A DNA stretch of 29,430 bases from assembly GCA_026260175.1 (NCBI GenBank), contig JAKCWW010005822.1:5415-34844 (forward strand), in the 5' to 3' direction. A program made the position numbers and the translations under genes. Origin of the DNA: Reticulitermes lucifugus (taxonomy: Eukaryota; Arthropoda; Insecta; Blattodea; Rhinotermitidae). The notes under the pieces were generated by a model. That model was not told the DNA's origin and did not search any database. It saw nothing but the letters and a program-made list of their open reading frames with translations. Below, piece after piece: positions 9,191-18,964 of this stretch (position 1 is the stretch's first letter; each line of letters begins with the position of its first letter).

Positions 9191-9792
9191 TGACGTTTAA
9201 CACGTCAAAATCAGGAAGTCAGCGATATCTCTCAATGACAAATCCTTAAAATAGTCCGTCCAACACAACAATGTTTATTAAAAAGGGTAGCTACTGTGGC
9301 ACAGCATCGTGTATGTACGTGGGCTTCGACTTGTTGAATTGCGCTGCTGTAATATACTATTGACATACGAGCAGTTCGTAGTGGAGTATGTCCGTGTAAG
9401 GTTGGTGTATTCTGCACTGTGCGGGGTCAAAGACCAAACAAATTACAGTACAGTTCCTAATTTCTTTTTCCGAATTGAAAGGTACTGACAAACATAACTG
9501 TCGTCCCATATATTGAAAGTAAACGTGTCCAGTTATTTATTTTTAATTGTTCTAATTTATCATGCCAGTATAGAAAAGATTAGTGATCTCTTGCGGTTTG
9601 CGTTGTGATAACCTGGACGGACTCTTTAAATACATTCTTTTAGCTTAGTGCGTGGACTCAAAAAAACTTTCTCGCCCCGTCAGCCGCGTGCTGATGGCAC
9701 ACTTGTGAATACTCTGAAACGCATATGCATGTATGTATGTTTGTATGTGGGTTGTTTTGACAAACAAATCGTTTCATACCACTCAGTTAAAA
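9191..9792. other. 5' flank of the Rogdi gene
   Basis: This is the only stretch that could hold the Rogdi promoter and 5' UTR. I see no clear TATA box. The closest initiator-like string, TCAGT at 9783-9787, is only 5 bp upstream of the ATG, too close to be convincing. A short ATGT-rich microsatellite, GCATGTATGTATGTTTGTATGTGGG (about 9727-9751), lies about 45 bp upstream of the start codon. A 61-codon minus-strand frame at 9232-9417 matches nothing I know. Confidence 0.4.
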
Positions 9793-12700
9793 ATGGCCGA
9801 CCGCGAAAAGGAAGAGGCAGCTAATTTGGTAAGTTTATTAAATTTCAGATCCGATTGGAAAATCCTAGTGCAATAAATGTATTCGAAAAGTTGTTACGTG
9901 CTTACACAGCTATTCTACCAATGTTCTCATGAATCATCTACTAAATCGTGGCGTCGAATTGGACAGGGGAACTGACTATGACACATTACTGATATGTTAA
10001 CACACCTTGTTTTAATATCTTAGGTTATGTTTGACACTTAGTAAATGCCTAGCATCAATGTATTATACAGAGAAGATATATAATGCGTACAATAATGGAA
10101 TTGTGGTTTATTTCAGCAAATGGAGTTTGCATGGGTTTTGCATGAAGAGGTTCATGCTGTACTTAACCAACTTCACACAATTTTGTTGGTAATATTCTTA
10201 GCATTCATATGTCTGTTGTTGTGTTCATTATTTAATGTAACTCTGTTGTCCTTATAACTTCTAACTGTAATGCCATGTTGTGCACCACAACCACACAGAA
10301 TACATATAATTCTTCTAATTCTATAGCTAGCAAGTTTCTTATTGCAGTTACATTTACTATTTCTATTAGCTCAAGTGTGGACAGCACGTTCCTTCTCAAC
10401 AATATTGCACCATTTATTTTTATAAATATAATTCAGTGGTTAAAAAACATAGTTTGGTGTAGTTTGGTCCATGTTTGTGTTTTTCAAGACATTTTGGTAA
10501 TGGTTACGCTATTATGTCATGTAATGTAGTGAGGAATTGATACTAAAATTTTATGCATACAGTCATTTGCAAAAATTAAGATCTGCAGTTGATAAAATGA
10601 ATAATTTGTAGCATCCACATTTATCTTAAAGACAGAACATTGCAACATGTTTGATAATTATGTGACTATTATATGCTATCTTGGGGTTTTCAGGAATGTG
10701 TTCGCAGATTCCCAGTTCCTTTGTGTGGTAATGATGGTCCACAAAAGCAGGACAAGTTTGTGTTGACAGCACCACCAGAACAACTGAAGTGTGTGGTGAC
10801 ACTCACAGGGGATAGCATCACTCATGCGGTTTGTTTATATCTTTACCACGTAGCAGTGACACTAATGTATTGTATTTTACCAGCATTTTCTGTTCTCCCA
10901 CAGCACAATTCTTACCTTGGCTCTCCATCTTTAATTGGTGCTGTCTGTGAGAAATGCATGGAGACCTTCAGTAATGGTTGTATTAGTAAATACCATACTG
11001 AATAATGGAATAGGAAATTGTGGAATTTAGTAAGAATTTTATGTAAAGAATAACGTGTGTTGCCATTCCACTTACATTTAAAAGAGAAATGTATATGAAA
11101 CATGTTTATAGGATATACACTTCAAGGTTCAGCGCCAGCAAAATGTAATACATCGCACAACAATTCAGAATGACAACCCATGGAAGTTGCAGCAAGTTCA
11201 GGATGCAGGTAACCATTTACAGCAAGCTCTCCTGTACATCGAAAATGTTGACAAAGACTACATGTTCAAGTGAGTAACATGTTCAAATTTAACACAGCTA
11301 GGTTAAAGTTAAGTTCTTGGCACTGCTCTAGAAATTAATTGTAATAACCATCCATAAACGAAGGTAGCATATCAACAGTATAATTTAGGTTCTAGTTGCA
11401 GCAGCGAGTGAGAATGCTTGTGTTGCCTCACTTTAATTAGGTAAAGTAAAGGTAAAGTTTTGTCCCTTTGAATGTCATGAAGGCATGTGAGAAAGTTAAG
11501 GCAGAGATCCACTCTTTCTTAACCTCTGAACTAGATGGAGGTGATTGGTCAGCTTCATGCCCTGGCCACCTTTATGCCCAAGGAAAATGACCCTGGTAAC
11601 CTTGAAGAGGTAGCTGGGTAGGCTGCCGGGCCAGTCTGGATGCTTAAAAGAGCAAAATCTCTTACCCTGCCAGAAGTTCGACCAGTACTCCTTGGTTGTT
11701 TAGCCTGTAGTTTAGTCACTATACTGATTGCAGTATCCCTGAAATAGAAGAAAAACATAAAATGATACTTTTAATATTGTTTGCACCTATTTATGTTTTA
11801 TTTAATGTTGCTTTCAGTAGGTCAGATTATGCAGTAAGAAATGACAGGATGATCAGTAAATAATTAATTGTAAGAGATGTGGGAGGAGGTTGTCCGGGCC
11901 TGTTTGAGATACTGTTCTTGCATTTGCTGTGGCACTGAAGTTAATCATAAAATTTCTCAATCAAGATGGCCAGTGTCTGGGATACAATGAAACCCAGGAC
12001 CCCTTCCCCCCTCTTTACTGTACATTAAAAGATAAAAAATTTCACAGTATTAGGATTCTACATAGAATAATGCTAAAATATTGTCCAGTTTCAAAAGACT
12101 GTGTAACAATGTGCTGCTGTTATTGAAAATGGGGTAAATATGTACTGGCATCATACTCTTCTCATAGGGAATATTATTTGCTTGAAGTGTTGTTCCTGGG
12201 GAGAGGCAATCACAGACTGTAGCCTATGATGGAAATAGGTAATGTAACACTGGTTACTGGTTACTGATTATCCTAGATTATTTTGTATTTTCATTGCCAG
12301 TTTTGTTTATAATTGTTTAATTATTGTGTAGCAACAGAAATTGCAATTTAGGCAAGCATTTTGACAAGACTTTTTTTTTTCCTTCTTGATTTGAATTGTT
12401 GTTGTGTGTTAGAGTTTAGGTTAGTCAGATGTGTGCTGTTCACAGATGCAGATACACTGTAAATAAGATAAAAGTGCTTTCATAGGACTTCATATGATAA
12501 AACTAGCCTCCACAGATGAGAATGAGTTTATTGGTTTAACAAGTCCTAATGCTGGGAAATTTGGCACAGGTGATGTAATAAAACATTGTTACATGCCTGT
12601 TACTCTTTATCTCAGAAACCTGATTGGTAAACATGTTCTGTTTTCAATGTTTTTCAAGTTACAAAATTTTAACTGTTTTCCTGTTTGATCTTGTGTTATA

Positions 12701-14471
12701 ATAGTATTTTTATGTCTGTGCTGGGAAATTCAAAGGCTGTAGAGTGGATGTGTTGGCAAACATGCAGAGAGAGTGTAATTTTTTGTAGAGTTTAAGAAAT
12801 AAATAATGTATCAATGTTTAGGTCATCAGAGGAAGTATTACATGTCCTGAGCAACATTTTGGGTTGTTTGCAACGTGGACGTAGCAGTCTGGTTGTGCCT
12901 CGAAAACGTACTATAGATGACTTAATGAAGAGCAAAAACATGGTACGTTTTTTCTAGAGTATTGCTTGTACTTGTGTACATGGTACCAAATACCCTTAAC
13001 ACAGTGTTGTTAGAAGTGTGACATGTAATTGTTGCGTTCTATTTTCAGAAATCTCTAGCTCCAAGTCTGCCTGAGGACTTGGCAATCAGCTTCTATATCC
13101 AGAGTCACAAGCTGATCTTTGCAGTATACCAGCTGAGCAATGTTCATGGTACCATGAAGTTTGACTCCCACCAGGCAGAATGCTCTATTCCGTGGCTCAA
13201 TGAGGTGTTGGTACTTTTCACCGTAGCCTTGCAGCTTTGTCAGCAGCTTAAAGACAAAGTAATGCCATATACAAGATTTTTGATACTGCAATTGGTCCTC
13301 CATTTAATGTACCCCAGTTTGAGGTCTTCCCTCATGTAACATACGGCTTTAGTGATCCCAAGTGTAGGGGTGTACTGGAGCTGGGTCACACTGCTTCAGC
13401 TGAACTGATGTGTAAACATTCAGATAGCAGTTCCTTGGAAGCAAATCCAGTCAGTTGCTACAAAGCATGCACACTGCCCAAGGATGCAAGCTTGTTCCTT
13501 GTTAATTCCATACAGCAGATTAATCAAAAAATTTCCAATTCATAATTGAATATACAAACCAGTTGTTAAAAATTTGGCAGCGCACTCCATCTCAAGTGAC
13601 TGTAATCACATTATTAAACTTTCTCTATTTAAGATATTTTTCAGTGTAATGTTCAAATTCACTGACCCCACAGAAACATTAAATGGGGATTTCACTGTAG
13701 CTGCTGCCAGACACACTTATAAGTAAATTTAAACAATTTTCTACAGATCTAAGCACCTCAAACTTAAGAACCAGGATGAATATCAAAACAAGTGAAAATG
13801 TATTTTTTAGTATTTGGTTGTAATTTGCATATTTAATTTTTATTGAATTTTACACTTTGACATAAACTGTCCATGCAGAGATACCACAGGGAGTACAGTA
13901 CTATTCTCAGTGTATGTTATCATTGTCTTTGGGGCCTGGATTGAGCTTTTATGTTCCTTAAAAGTGGGGAATCTCTTAATCAGGTATCAGCTGGTATCTT
14001 TCAAGAACAAATCTGTGTCATGGAGTCTTTGGTATAAATTGGTATTACAGAAAGGGGTTTGGCATTGTAATGTAAAGTGATGAATATTAACCTTTAAATG
14101 ACCAGGGTGGGTATTTAAATTTTAGTGCATGGTTTATGAAAAACGTGAGTATTATTTGAACATAAAAAGATAAAAATTATGAAATAAACAGCAGTTTGTG
14201 GAAAATAAGATGTAGATTATGCAGCGTATCTTTAAAGTGCAGTAAATTTCCTTGTTGCATAAATGTATAAAATGAATTTCTAGGGGCATGATTGCAGGTC
14301 ATTTAAAGGTTAAAGTCCATGTATACAATCATCTCTATAGATAATAGCCAAAGTAATTAAAAGAAAACAAAACTAAAAAGTTTTGTCTGTTCTGTGTTAC
14401 AGATCTGTGTGTTCTCTCAATACAAAGATTTCACTGTTGGTTCACCCTCGCATTCAGCTTTATCTTGGTGA
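9793..14471 (+). CDS. rogdi: Rogdi ortholog, complete, 7 coding exons, 266 aa
   Basis: Exons: 9793-9828, 10117-10188, 10694-10828, 11112-11269, 12822-12942, 13049-13258, 14403-14471 (TGA 14469-14471). All introns are GT/AG; introns 1-3, 5 and 6 are phase 0 and intron 4 is phase 2. The frame is continuous through every junction. Diagnostic segments shared with animal Rogdi are EFAWVLHEEVHAVLNQL (exon 2), WKLQQVQDAGNH with QALLYI (exon 4), SLPEDLAISFYIQSHKLIFA, AECSIPWLNEVLV and LQLCQQLKDK (exon 6), and ICVFSQYKDFTVGSPSHSAL (exon 7). The length fits insect orthologs and is slightly short of human ROGDI (287 aa). The ATG context AAAATGG is good. Known biology: Rogdi is a helical-bundle plus beta-domain protein that associates with Rabconnectin-3 (DMXL/WDR7) in V-ATPase regulation. 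Loss causes Kohlschutter-Tonz syndrome in humans, and fly rogdi affects sleep and memory. Intron 3's donor (GTTTGT) is non-consensus. Reading through exon 6 would give a different 26-residue tail. Confidence 0.96.
11445..11700 (+). repeat. Reverse-tRNA SINE relic in Rogdi intron 4
   Basis: It begins with the characteristic GGTAAAGTAAAGGTAAAG (11440-11457). It continues GTCATGAAGGCATGTGAG (11476-11493), CCTCTGAACTAGATGGAGGT and GGCCACCTTTATGCCCAAGG, aligning with the copies at 958-1185 and 8998-9190. The right end, with CTGCCAGAAGTTCGACCAG (about 11669-11687), is diverged and its tRNA-like part is hard to define. It lies in sense with Rogdi and far from splice sites, so it is probably neutral. 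Confidence 0.6.
13252..13726 (+). pseudogene. Unassigned coding-like relic inside Rogdi intron 6
   Basis: Starting 3 bp after a TAA at 13249-13251 in another frame than Rogdi, the sequence is open for 97 codons (13252-13542) with balanced, protein-like composition and no ATG until 13408. Segments include NAIYKIFDTAIGPPFNV, PQFEVFPHVTYGFSD, CRGVLELGHTASAEL and LFLVNSIQQINQKI. At the TAA (13543-13545) a +2 frame is open for another 35 codons (13542-13646: IEYTNQLLKIWQRTPS, TLLNFLYLRYFSV). A third frame then gives MFKFTDPTETLNGDF to a TAA at 13724-13726. I read this as one ancestral protein with two frame changes, i.e. a decayed retrocopy, a captured gene or a TE/viral fragment. I do not recognise the family. 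It abuts the exon 6 splice donor and overlaps the 3' end of exon 6 by 7 bp. It lies in Rogdi but is not part of the Rogdi protein. Confidence 0.5.
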
Positions 14472-15345
14472 GGAATTGCAGAATAGTGGATGTTTAGTGT
14501 CAAGTGGACACTTGCTAAGTGTGAAGTGATGGATGGGAGGAGTTGCCAAATGAACTGGCATGAAGACCAGAATGCCAGCAGGTCTGTGATAATTGTTTCA
14601 ACATCTGCCTGCTTCACCCTTTGGCACCATTATTTAATTAGCACCCAAATTGAGGATGTTGAAGATAACTTCCAGACTGGCATTCCATATCTTCTTGTTA
14701 TAATAGTGAAAATAAATTTATTTGTGACACGTATTTTAGTTAAGTTTTAAATATTCAGTGGTTCGAGCAGAAACTTAAAATTTCCATGTTTAGGAGAGTT
14801 ATATGTATTTTGTTCACTGTGCCATGCCTGATAATGTTTGGAATTGGAAGATTTGCATGTAAATTACTATGCAAAGTAGGGATGGTTACTTTATTCTCAG
14901 GACAGATATGTCTGTGAACCCCAAGCTTAACGGTGAAGAGCTTTTGAATATAAATTGGTTTTGAGTTTTGTGTATTTACTTAATATAAAAGTAAAGGAAG
15001 TTAGGTAGCTAAGAGTACTTAGAGATATAGCTCATATGTGTATGTTCCATTGAATGCCTTCTGTGATGTCTGAGCCAAGAAAGAACAGTCATTTGTTGGT
15101 TTCCATATGCAATAACAGACAACATTTGTCATATTATAAGTGTTTTATCAGCAAGGCTTCAAGTGACCCAGTCCTAAGGCACCCACCATAGCAATCTGTT
15201 TGTAGTTCTTAGTAAGTTTTTATGTCAGGAGTAGTGGAGTTACGTTGCCTAAAAAAGACTGTGCATGGTTAGTGTAACTTGTTACAGTTTATCTGTATTT
15301 TGTATGCACAGTACCACCTCTTGGGAAGCAATGATGTATGGTCTC
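14472..15345 (+). other. Rogdi 3' UTR and downstream flank
   Basis: The 3' UTR must begin at 14472. No other gene is recognisable. The two overlapping frames of 66 and 86 codons on opposite strands (14417-14750) are antisense to one another and cover the last exon, so I treat them as shadows. Confidence 0.5.
14711..14716 (+). promoter_or_regulatory. Candidate poly(A) signal of Rogdi
   Basis: AATAAA is the first canonical hexamer after the stop codon and is followed by T/GT-rich sequence (TTTATTTGTGACACGTATTT). It would give a 3' UTR of about 250 nt. Later AATAAA hexamers exist (for example 15844-15849), so a longer UTR is possible. Confidence 0.4.
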
Positions 15346-15775
15346 ATAGGTAGGTACCAACGTTTTGGAGGAGCCTGCTGCCTCTGTCTTCTGGGTAGAC
15401 GTGAGGATAACTATATGATATTTGAGGTTCCCACAGAGGTGACAATATAATGATCTGGGATTTGATGTCATGTTGTATAGGGTGGAAGAAGAAAGGATCA
15501 GTATGTAAGACTTGAAGTTCATAAATGCCTGGTTTCTGCTGCGGCCAGAGCACCGTTTAATTTAAATGTCCACTGCGGACATTGTTTTCGCTTTCGGACA
15601 TAGAGGATGAACATTTAATGGGACAACGTCCCATTCATCCATTAATGGTTAAGATTACAATCTTCTGGGATGTGACACCTTGTAGTGCAGTAGATAGGTC
15701 ATGTATTCTGATCTGAAGTTGGAGGTAGCAGGTTCTTCTAAACAGTGGTACCAATCTACCATGCTGGCACATCCT
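15346..15775. mobile_element. Degenerate inverted-arm element with internal hairpins
   Basis: Left arm GGTACCAACGTTTTGGAGGA followed by GCCTGCTGCCTCTGTCTTCTGGG (15353-15395) has a diverged inverted counterpart at 15711-15753 (CTGAAGTTGGAGGTAGCAGG, then TTCTTCTAAACAGTGGTACC). TCTTCTGGGATGTGACACCTTGTAG at 15661-15685 resembles the left flank of hairpin element A (1921 onward). Between the arms are two perfect small hairpins: AATGTCC/GGACATT (15565-15571 and 15577-15583, loop 5) and AATGGGAC/GTCCCATT (15617-15624 and 15628-15635, loop 3). It is noncoding. Confidence 0.5.
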
Positions 15776-16540
15776 AGCAAATATAGTTTTAATATTCACT
15801 GCCATGATACCCCATAACTTTCAATACTTCTGTTGTTTAGTTAAATAAATGTACTTGAATACTACACATACCATTCACCATTACATCACCCCCCACCCCA
15901 GTTTTTCCCCCCAAATTTCTCTTAAGCAAAGAATTTATGTCATATGCAGTGAAGTTTTGGCATAAATAATTGTAGTTTCATTTTGCAACAATCCACTTGG
16001 CTTTGTAAGTTGTGGGATTTCTTTTATGGGTTTGGATAATTGGTTCTCCCTTTTCGGGTGCATTTGTGCGTGAAAAGTGAATATTAGCTTGATCATTTCT
16101 GTCTGTCCTCCTGCAGAGTGACCCCACCATGCAGGTTTTCATGAAATTGCGTAGTTGGGATTCTTATCAAAATTTATTGACATATTCTAAACTTAGTTAA
16201 AATAGGAAAATATAACAGACACTTTACACGAAGGCCTGTGTACATTTACGACCTTTTGCCATGATTGATTTTCATGACTGAGACTGTGTTCTCCATGAGG
16301 TACAAGCTCAGGCTAAAGAAACAGTTGAGCATTGAGCCCGATTTAAAATATCTTGATAATGTATTGAAAATCTGTTGCTAAGATGTGGTTAAATCTTATA
16401 GTGTGTGTTAAAATACTCGGTGCTTTCCTGGAAGTATTCATGAATTTACCATCTGTGGAAAATAACAGAATGAGCATGCTAGAATTGTTATACTCTGTGG
16501 AGATATTGTATCTTATTTGATATTATTTTCAGCAGGTTAG
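15776..16540. other. Gene-free stretch
   Basis: AT-rich, with a C-rich run around 15885-15915 (CACCCCCCACCCCAG and TTTTTCCCCCC). No gene, array or tRNA-like feature was recognised. Confidence 0.45.
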
Positions 16541-16558
16541 TTTCCGTGAGGTTAGTGT

Positions 16559-17010
16559 TCATTTACGCATCACTGGGGGTTCATGCTCGTGTACGGCTGA
16601 CACAAGGTCGCTCAAGTCTTCATGGTTGGTTGAGGATGCTAAGACATTTGTGTGCAAGTGGCAGTCAGAATTTTGTATCATGTTAATAATTAGATTACAT
16701 GATGGTGTAGGATGAATTCCTTGTATTCTTAAGAATTGTTGAGCACAATTTTTAACACTTTGTACTGCTAGGCTTGTCACTTCACCAATTGTTGTTTTCC
16801 CTCTTAAATCATCTAATTTGGTAGTAGCAAGTTCAAAATGCAAGTGTAAAATCTTCTTCTTCAGCTATTCCACTTCAGAATTACCTTCTAAAAATTTGTA
16901 TTTCTGGGCACTGGTAGGATTCCTTGGATGGGGGATTGGCCTGTTGCAAGTTCTGTACCTACACAGAACAACATAAGGACAAACAATACAGACTGTATAT
17001 CCATGCCTTC
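16559..17010 (-). pseudogene. Long minus-strand open frame with one stop, probably repeat-derived
   Basis: On the minus strand one frame stays open from about 17010 to a stop at 16559-16561, interrupted only by a TAG near 16868-16870. It reads CPYVVLCRYRTCNRPIPH in the upstream part and TIGEVTSLAVQSVKNCAQQF further on. The RYRTCNRPIPHPRNPT segment resembles a repeated translated motif I recall from predicted cockroach and termite proteins (RYRPCDGLIPHPRSPT-like), so I infer a dispersed-element relic. The C-terminal 94 codons after the stop match nothing I know. No splice structure is evident. Confidence 0.35.
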
Positions 17011-17014
17011 ATCC

Positions 17015-18620
17015 ATGCAGCCTCTGTGATTGACTTTCGGTGTGTTTACCCAAATGTAAGACAAGAATTTTTTTCAAATTCATCATCTGAAGAATGGGGA
17101 GGTGGGGGGGGTGGTGTGTGTGTGTTGCATTTTAACCATGTGTAACGTTACACATGTTCTGTATTGGTATTTTCTTGAAAGCTGAAGATTGTAAAGGGGA
17201 CGGTCACTTTATATGCTGTTTCATTTCATACTGAGGTAAGTACATTAATTTAATTTAAATTATATATTACATATTTATCATATTGTTTGATGAAACAGTG
17301 TATTGATGAAGGATGAAACTACTACAAGTATAATGTGAATGATGTTGAAAATTTGTAAATTATTAATTCATAATCTGACTTCTTCAGATTTTTAAGGCAT
17401 TATTTCACACAGTTGTGATATGTACACCCAGTGATAGTTAAAGCCACATTTATCCCACAGTGATGGTACAGTAATGTCAGACAGTAATAAAATGCATATG
17501 TTGGCATCCACATCTGTTACTTCAGATTCCAGAGAGAGACATAGGAACTGAAAGCAAGCAGAATGGCATTCAATGTTAGTTCCACTTCATTTTTAGGTTG
17601 CTTTCATTCCAAAACTTGGGGGGGGGGGGCTTTTGAGATTACTAGGCACTCAGTATAATGTTTGTGTTTCAGATTTTAACTTTTCAACAAATTTACTGGT
17701 TTTCGTGAAACTTGGTGTGAAAATTGTGATGTTGGATGACACCCCAACACCATACCATAATTTTTTGCAATCGTTGATAACAACATAGACACAATAACTT
17801 GTGAGATGGGAGCACCACTAGTGCCATGTAATTGTAGCTCCTGAAAGAGAGTATAGTAATATACTTTTGAAGGTTAAAGTACCATTTTTGTAGAATACAA
17901 TGCACAAGTTTTCTTTTGTCTTTCAGTTTTATGGTGGTGTGAACATGAAATTTTGTATGGAGGTAGGTCATTAACATACCTACAAATTTTGTGTAAATGA
18001 TTGTAAGTCAACCATCAGACGTTTGTTATTTGACATTAATACCACAATGCATGGTGTCACATCCCGGAAAATGGTAATGTTCAATTATGAACATGATGAT
18101 GTTGCAGTAATTAAAGGTTATCTATGACAGAATTTGCACTTAAGTAATAAGTTTGCCACAGAATTAAAGTAAAGAACAGTGTTAATACTAACACATACAC
18201 AGAACTATAGATCTGTGCGGTTGGAAAGTAAGCTTGAGTTCTGCTCAGAACTGCTTGTTATTTATGCACACGGAAGGCTTTAGTGGACGAATTTAAGAGT
18301 AACTTTCATCACTCTAAAAGTGCATCTTGTCTGTAAATGTATATAATGTTCACTTCAGATGTTGTTAGCAGTATTTTAGTGCCATATAATTGTGATTAAT
18401 ATGGTGAAAAACGACAGTTTTCATCCTGTTACTCTTCTAAAGCATATCTTTTGAAAGACTATAATATGAATATAGCATTTCTTCTGAGCACCTTCATATG
18501 ATCTTTGTTTTTAGAAGATTTATGTTATGGTGTGTGTATTATGTTGAAGTACAGGATCGTCATTTTATCTGACAGCCATTGGTTGCCACTTCCTCTTGTC
18601 TCATGTATTGTATTAATGTA
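17015..18620. other. Gene-free stretch with G-rich runs
   Basis: No gene recognised. There are simple G-rich/GT tracts at 17096-17128 (GGGGAGGTGGGGGGGGTGG and then GTGTGTGTG) and a run of ten G at 17620-17629. The 94-codon minus-strand frame at 17693-17977 is low-information and unassigned. Confidence 0.45.
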
Positions 18621-18636
18621 GCCCACTCAACCGACT

Positions 18637-18949
18637 GGGGAACGCGGTGGCGCAGTTGGTTGAGGCACTGCGCTACAAGCCGGAAGGTTGCGGGTTTGAT
18701 TCCTGATGATGTCATTGGAATTTTTCATTGACATAATTCTCTCGGCCACACTATGGCCCTGGAGTCGACTCAGCCTCTAACAGAAATGAGTACCAGGAAT
18801 ATGTCATGGGGGGTAAAGGTGGCCGGTGCATAAGGCTGACAACCTTACCACCTTCATGTGCCAATTGTCTAGAAAGTCTGGGAGCCTCAACCTCCTGGAA
18901 CCCTCAGGGCCTGTCCAGGCCTGTAATGGGATTGCTTTACCTTTGCTTT
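18637..18949 (+). repeat. tRNA-derived SINE with target-site duplication (second family)
   Basis: The tRNA-like head holds box A TGGCGCAGTTGGT (18648-18660, then TGAGGC) and box B GGGTTTGATTCC (18692-18703). The body contains CTCTCGGCCACACTATGGCCC (about 18740-18760) and the element ends in TTTACCTTTGCTTT. The insertion is bounded by 12-bp direct repeats with one mismatch, ACTCAACCGACT (18625-18636) and ACTCAGCCGACT (18950-18961). The family is distinct from the 1259/6628 pair. Short open frames inside (18806-19020) are by-products. Confidence 0.85.
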
Positions 18950-18964
18950 ACTCAGCCGACTACC

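Noticed and set aside
10275..10529. 84-codon open frame in Rogdi intron 2
   Set aside because: It lies between two well-supported Rogdi exons, is low in information and has no recognisable domain.
10673..11005. 110-codon open frame starting upstream of Rogdi exon 3
   Set aside because: Only 10694-10828 is the real exon; the rest is intron read through beyond the GT donor at 10829.
13055..13303. 82-codon minus-strand open frame
   Set aside because: Shadow of Rogdi exon 6 on the opposite strand.
18648..18710. Possible functional tRNA gene
   Set aside because: tRNA-like boxes lie in a SINE bounded by target-site duplications; no clean cloverleaf acceptor stem.
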